The position numbers and the translations under genes were made by a program. From NCBI RefSeq assembly GCF_963576545.1, contig NC_083648.1, positions 17,834,154 to 17,898,153 on the forward strand: DNA of 64,000 nt, in the 5' to 3' direction. The notes beneath the pieces are model-generated. The model made no database searches and was not told the origin of the DNA. It saw only the letters and a list, made by a program, of their open reading frames with translations. Shown here in pieces: positions 31,721-64,000 of the stretch (position 1 is its first letter; each line of letters begins with the position of its first letter). The DNA comes from Limanda limanda (taxonomy: Eukaryota > Chordata > Actinopteri > Pleuronectiformes > Pleuronectidae).

Positions 31721-33822
31721 ACTTAAACCAGGGTATATATGTCTATAAGTCATACTCTTTTACATCATGTCATCCATTTTATTTTCATAAATGTTTTAAT
31801 CTCCCCCTAAAATTGGGATGGAATAATTGGGGTTGGGATGACTGTAAATTATATATTTCAATGGCAACAACTCCACAGCATGATTGTGCACTTGCAGAAA
31901 TATATAAATAATAAAAACTATGTTTACATGAGTGTTGCTTTTTTTTTATTTTCATGTGTAACATTTAAGTTGCTTCTGTATTCCCTCGCCAAGGACTTAG
32001 TTGGTTCCTACCTGCCATTGTTTTACATAGGACAGGTACGTAGGAGGCTTATTGATACATTCAGTTTTTACTATGGGCCTGATTGGGTAATCACAGCAAA
32101 AGGTCTGGAGTCTCTCCCATCCGGGGAATGTCAGGAGATTGTATTGTGTCAACCTGTTCTTAAACCAGAAGCATCACATTTTGCTGCTCTGTCACGCCCC
32201 CTGGTGTCTCCTACAGAAAGACAAGGTACCCTTCCACGTCAGCTTTCAATCAGCTCCAATGTAAACCCCCCTGTGTCACATTTCAACGCCATCCACTGCA
32301 TTCACCTCATTATTCTTCAATGAAACCACTGATTTACAATGTCAACCAACCTGGCTTTGTCTTCCCCCTCACTCATTTTCTCATGAATATAAGTATATTT
32401 AAAATTCATAACGTAGGCCTTATACTGGTCTGATACACTACAGCCCATAAAAGACAGAAATAAGGGGACCCCAAACGTTTTTTATTCCATAACAAAGCCT
32501 TTAGAGTTGTGTTTTAGTATTGGTTCACTGGTGATGTTAATTTTATATTCGTAGGTAGGAGGCCTGCTGGTCGTTATAGACATGATTGTAAGCCTATCAG
32601 CATTTCCCGCTAAACAAACAATATTTGCATACCTTTGAACTGTAATCAGAAATCAAGCCGATCTTTCATTTTCTTTAGGATAATATGTACGTTACTTCCT
32701 GGTCGTCGTTTTACCAGACTCCATGAGCCAGACAGAATAGCCTCCATGTGTGTCTACATCGAAATGACGGAGTCATTCTTGAAAACCAAAGTTGCAAACT
32801 CCAGACTATGTCAAGTTTATTCTATCTTATGACTTACTTGACTGTTCCTGCTCTCTCTCTCTTTTGTCCGCCTCCCCCTGAATCACCCCCTCCTTTCCAT
32901 TCACCTTTTCTGTCTAGCTCTTGTACGTCAGTTTTCTCCTCTCACTTTGTGGAGGCGGAATCACACGCTGAATCTAGTTCTGTTAAAGGTTTCCTCCCTG
33001 TTGAAAGTAGAGTTTGCAATTTGCTTCGTAAGCACTTTTTATGTTACTTTTTGAAATCCCTTTCATGTCCCGATATCAATGAGTACAGTTGTCTGAAAAA
33101 GAAAAAAGGTGGTGTCTGTAATTACCGTAATTAACAGGACCAATAATTTCATTTCGACTGAATGAAATTACCTCTAGCAGTTCTCAGGAAGCGCACGTTC
33201 ATGTGTTTTGGGGGCGTAGCTTTGGCGAGAAAGCCAATGGGAGGGGGTTGGGCGTATAGGTTGCATTTTGCAAGTGATTATCAAACCTAGCTTTAAAATG
33301 GAATTTCTCGTTATATCTTTGTGGGAACAGTTGAGTTTCTGTATAATACTTTAAGGTCCCCAAACCTTACTATCTAAATTGCCTTCAGATCATTAATGTT
33401 GTGATTTGGTGCCAGGTAAAAAAAAAAAAGAATTGTTGTTGTCATCCAGCTCGTAATACTCCTATGGTCGTCCCTCCTGTCTGATAAATTTCTCAGGCTG
33501 GAAATCACACTGTCTGCCTCTCACTTTCCAACTGTCTAACTTTCCTGAAATAAACTTTTCTAACCATATGTGGCTGTCGTCCTATGTCTGTCCAAGTCAA
33601 TGGGGGTTTAAGAAAACCTTGTGTGAAGTTGATTGGCCCGGAGGATGTTTGTAGCTCCAGCTTGGAAGGTATTTCCTGATTGGTTGCCGTGAGCGGGATG
33701 GTTCACGGTGGAAGCCCACGTACAAGTGTGGTCATTCAGTGGCTGTGAACAGTGCTCCGTTTTCATCTCACATACACGCGTAGGCTCGGAGGCAACCAGA
33801 CCTGCAGGGACTGGGGATTGCT
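31721..33822. other. Intergenic region between kinase C and the lipid-transfer gene
   Basis: The kinase C 3' flank lies at 31721-31930. 31838-32040 resembles the upstream flank of the minus-strand copies (compare 27205-27420 and 10490-10560). 32610-32735 repeats 11085-11280. The last 400 bases before the lipid-transfer start codon should hold its promoter and 5' UTR; no TATA box or upstream exon could be assigned. No other gene is supported. Confidence 0.5.

Positions 33823-64000
<30,178 letters not shown>

Overview
The window looks like a teleost fish chromosome. It has intron-rich vertebrate genes with GT-AG junctions, a KLF transcription-factor exon, fish-type expanded PIM-like kinases, hAT-type miniature elements, a fish-type Gypsy retrotransposon, long dinucleotide microsatellites and a very long large-lipid-transfer-protein gene. 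All functional calls come from reading translated motifs and splice sites by eye; no database search was run.

Layout. (1) 1-2050: first coding exon, intron 1 and CpG-rich 5' flank of a KLF9/13/16-subfamily gene on the minus strand; the rest of the gene lies left of the window. (2) About 2800-32000: a PIM-like serine/threonine kinase cluster. Two near-identical complete genes are on the minus strand (A, 6258-8870; B, 13814-16749) and a more diverged complete gene is on the plus strand (C, 28647-31720). Three truncated pseudogene copies (3403-3628, 11272-11665, and 17692-26479 split by an insertion) lie between them. A and B belong to a tandem duplication with a period near 7.9 kb; C faces the other way across an AT-rich palindromic junction at about 27350-27840. 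(3) 17969-25585: a full-length LTR retrotransposon with 4-bp target duplications, inserted in intron 2 of the third kinase pseudogene. Its integrase lies upstream of reverse transcriptase, the Gmr1-type order, unusual for a Gypsy-like element. Its integrase is split by a 1233-bp hAT-like element (21057-22289, 8-bp target duplication) that carries a piece of histone H3 gene. (4) 33823-64000 and beyond: at least 65 exons of a secreted apoB/apolipophorin-like large lipid transfer protein, about 3,740 residues in the window, with the 3' end missing. Every inferred exon junction keeps the reading frame.

How it fits together. The kinase cluster is a fast-evolving region: gene duplication, intron exchange between paralogs, replacement of a first exon, repeat growth in a coding tail and repeated transposon landing can all be read from it. 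The lipid-transfer gene is by contrast well preserved across 30 kb; its introns hold a hAT miniature element, dispersed fish repeats and two UG microsatellites that run directly into 3' splice sites.
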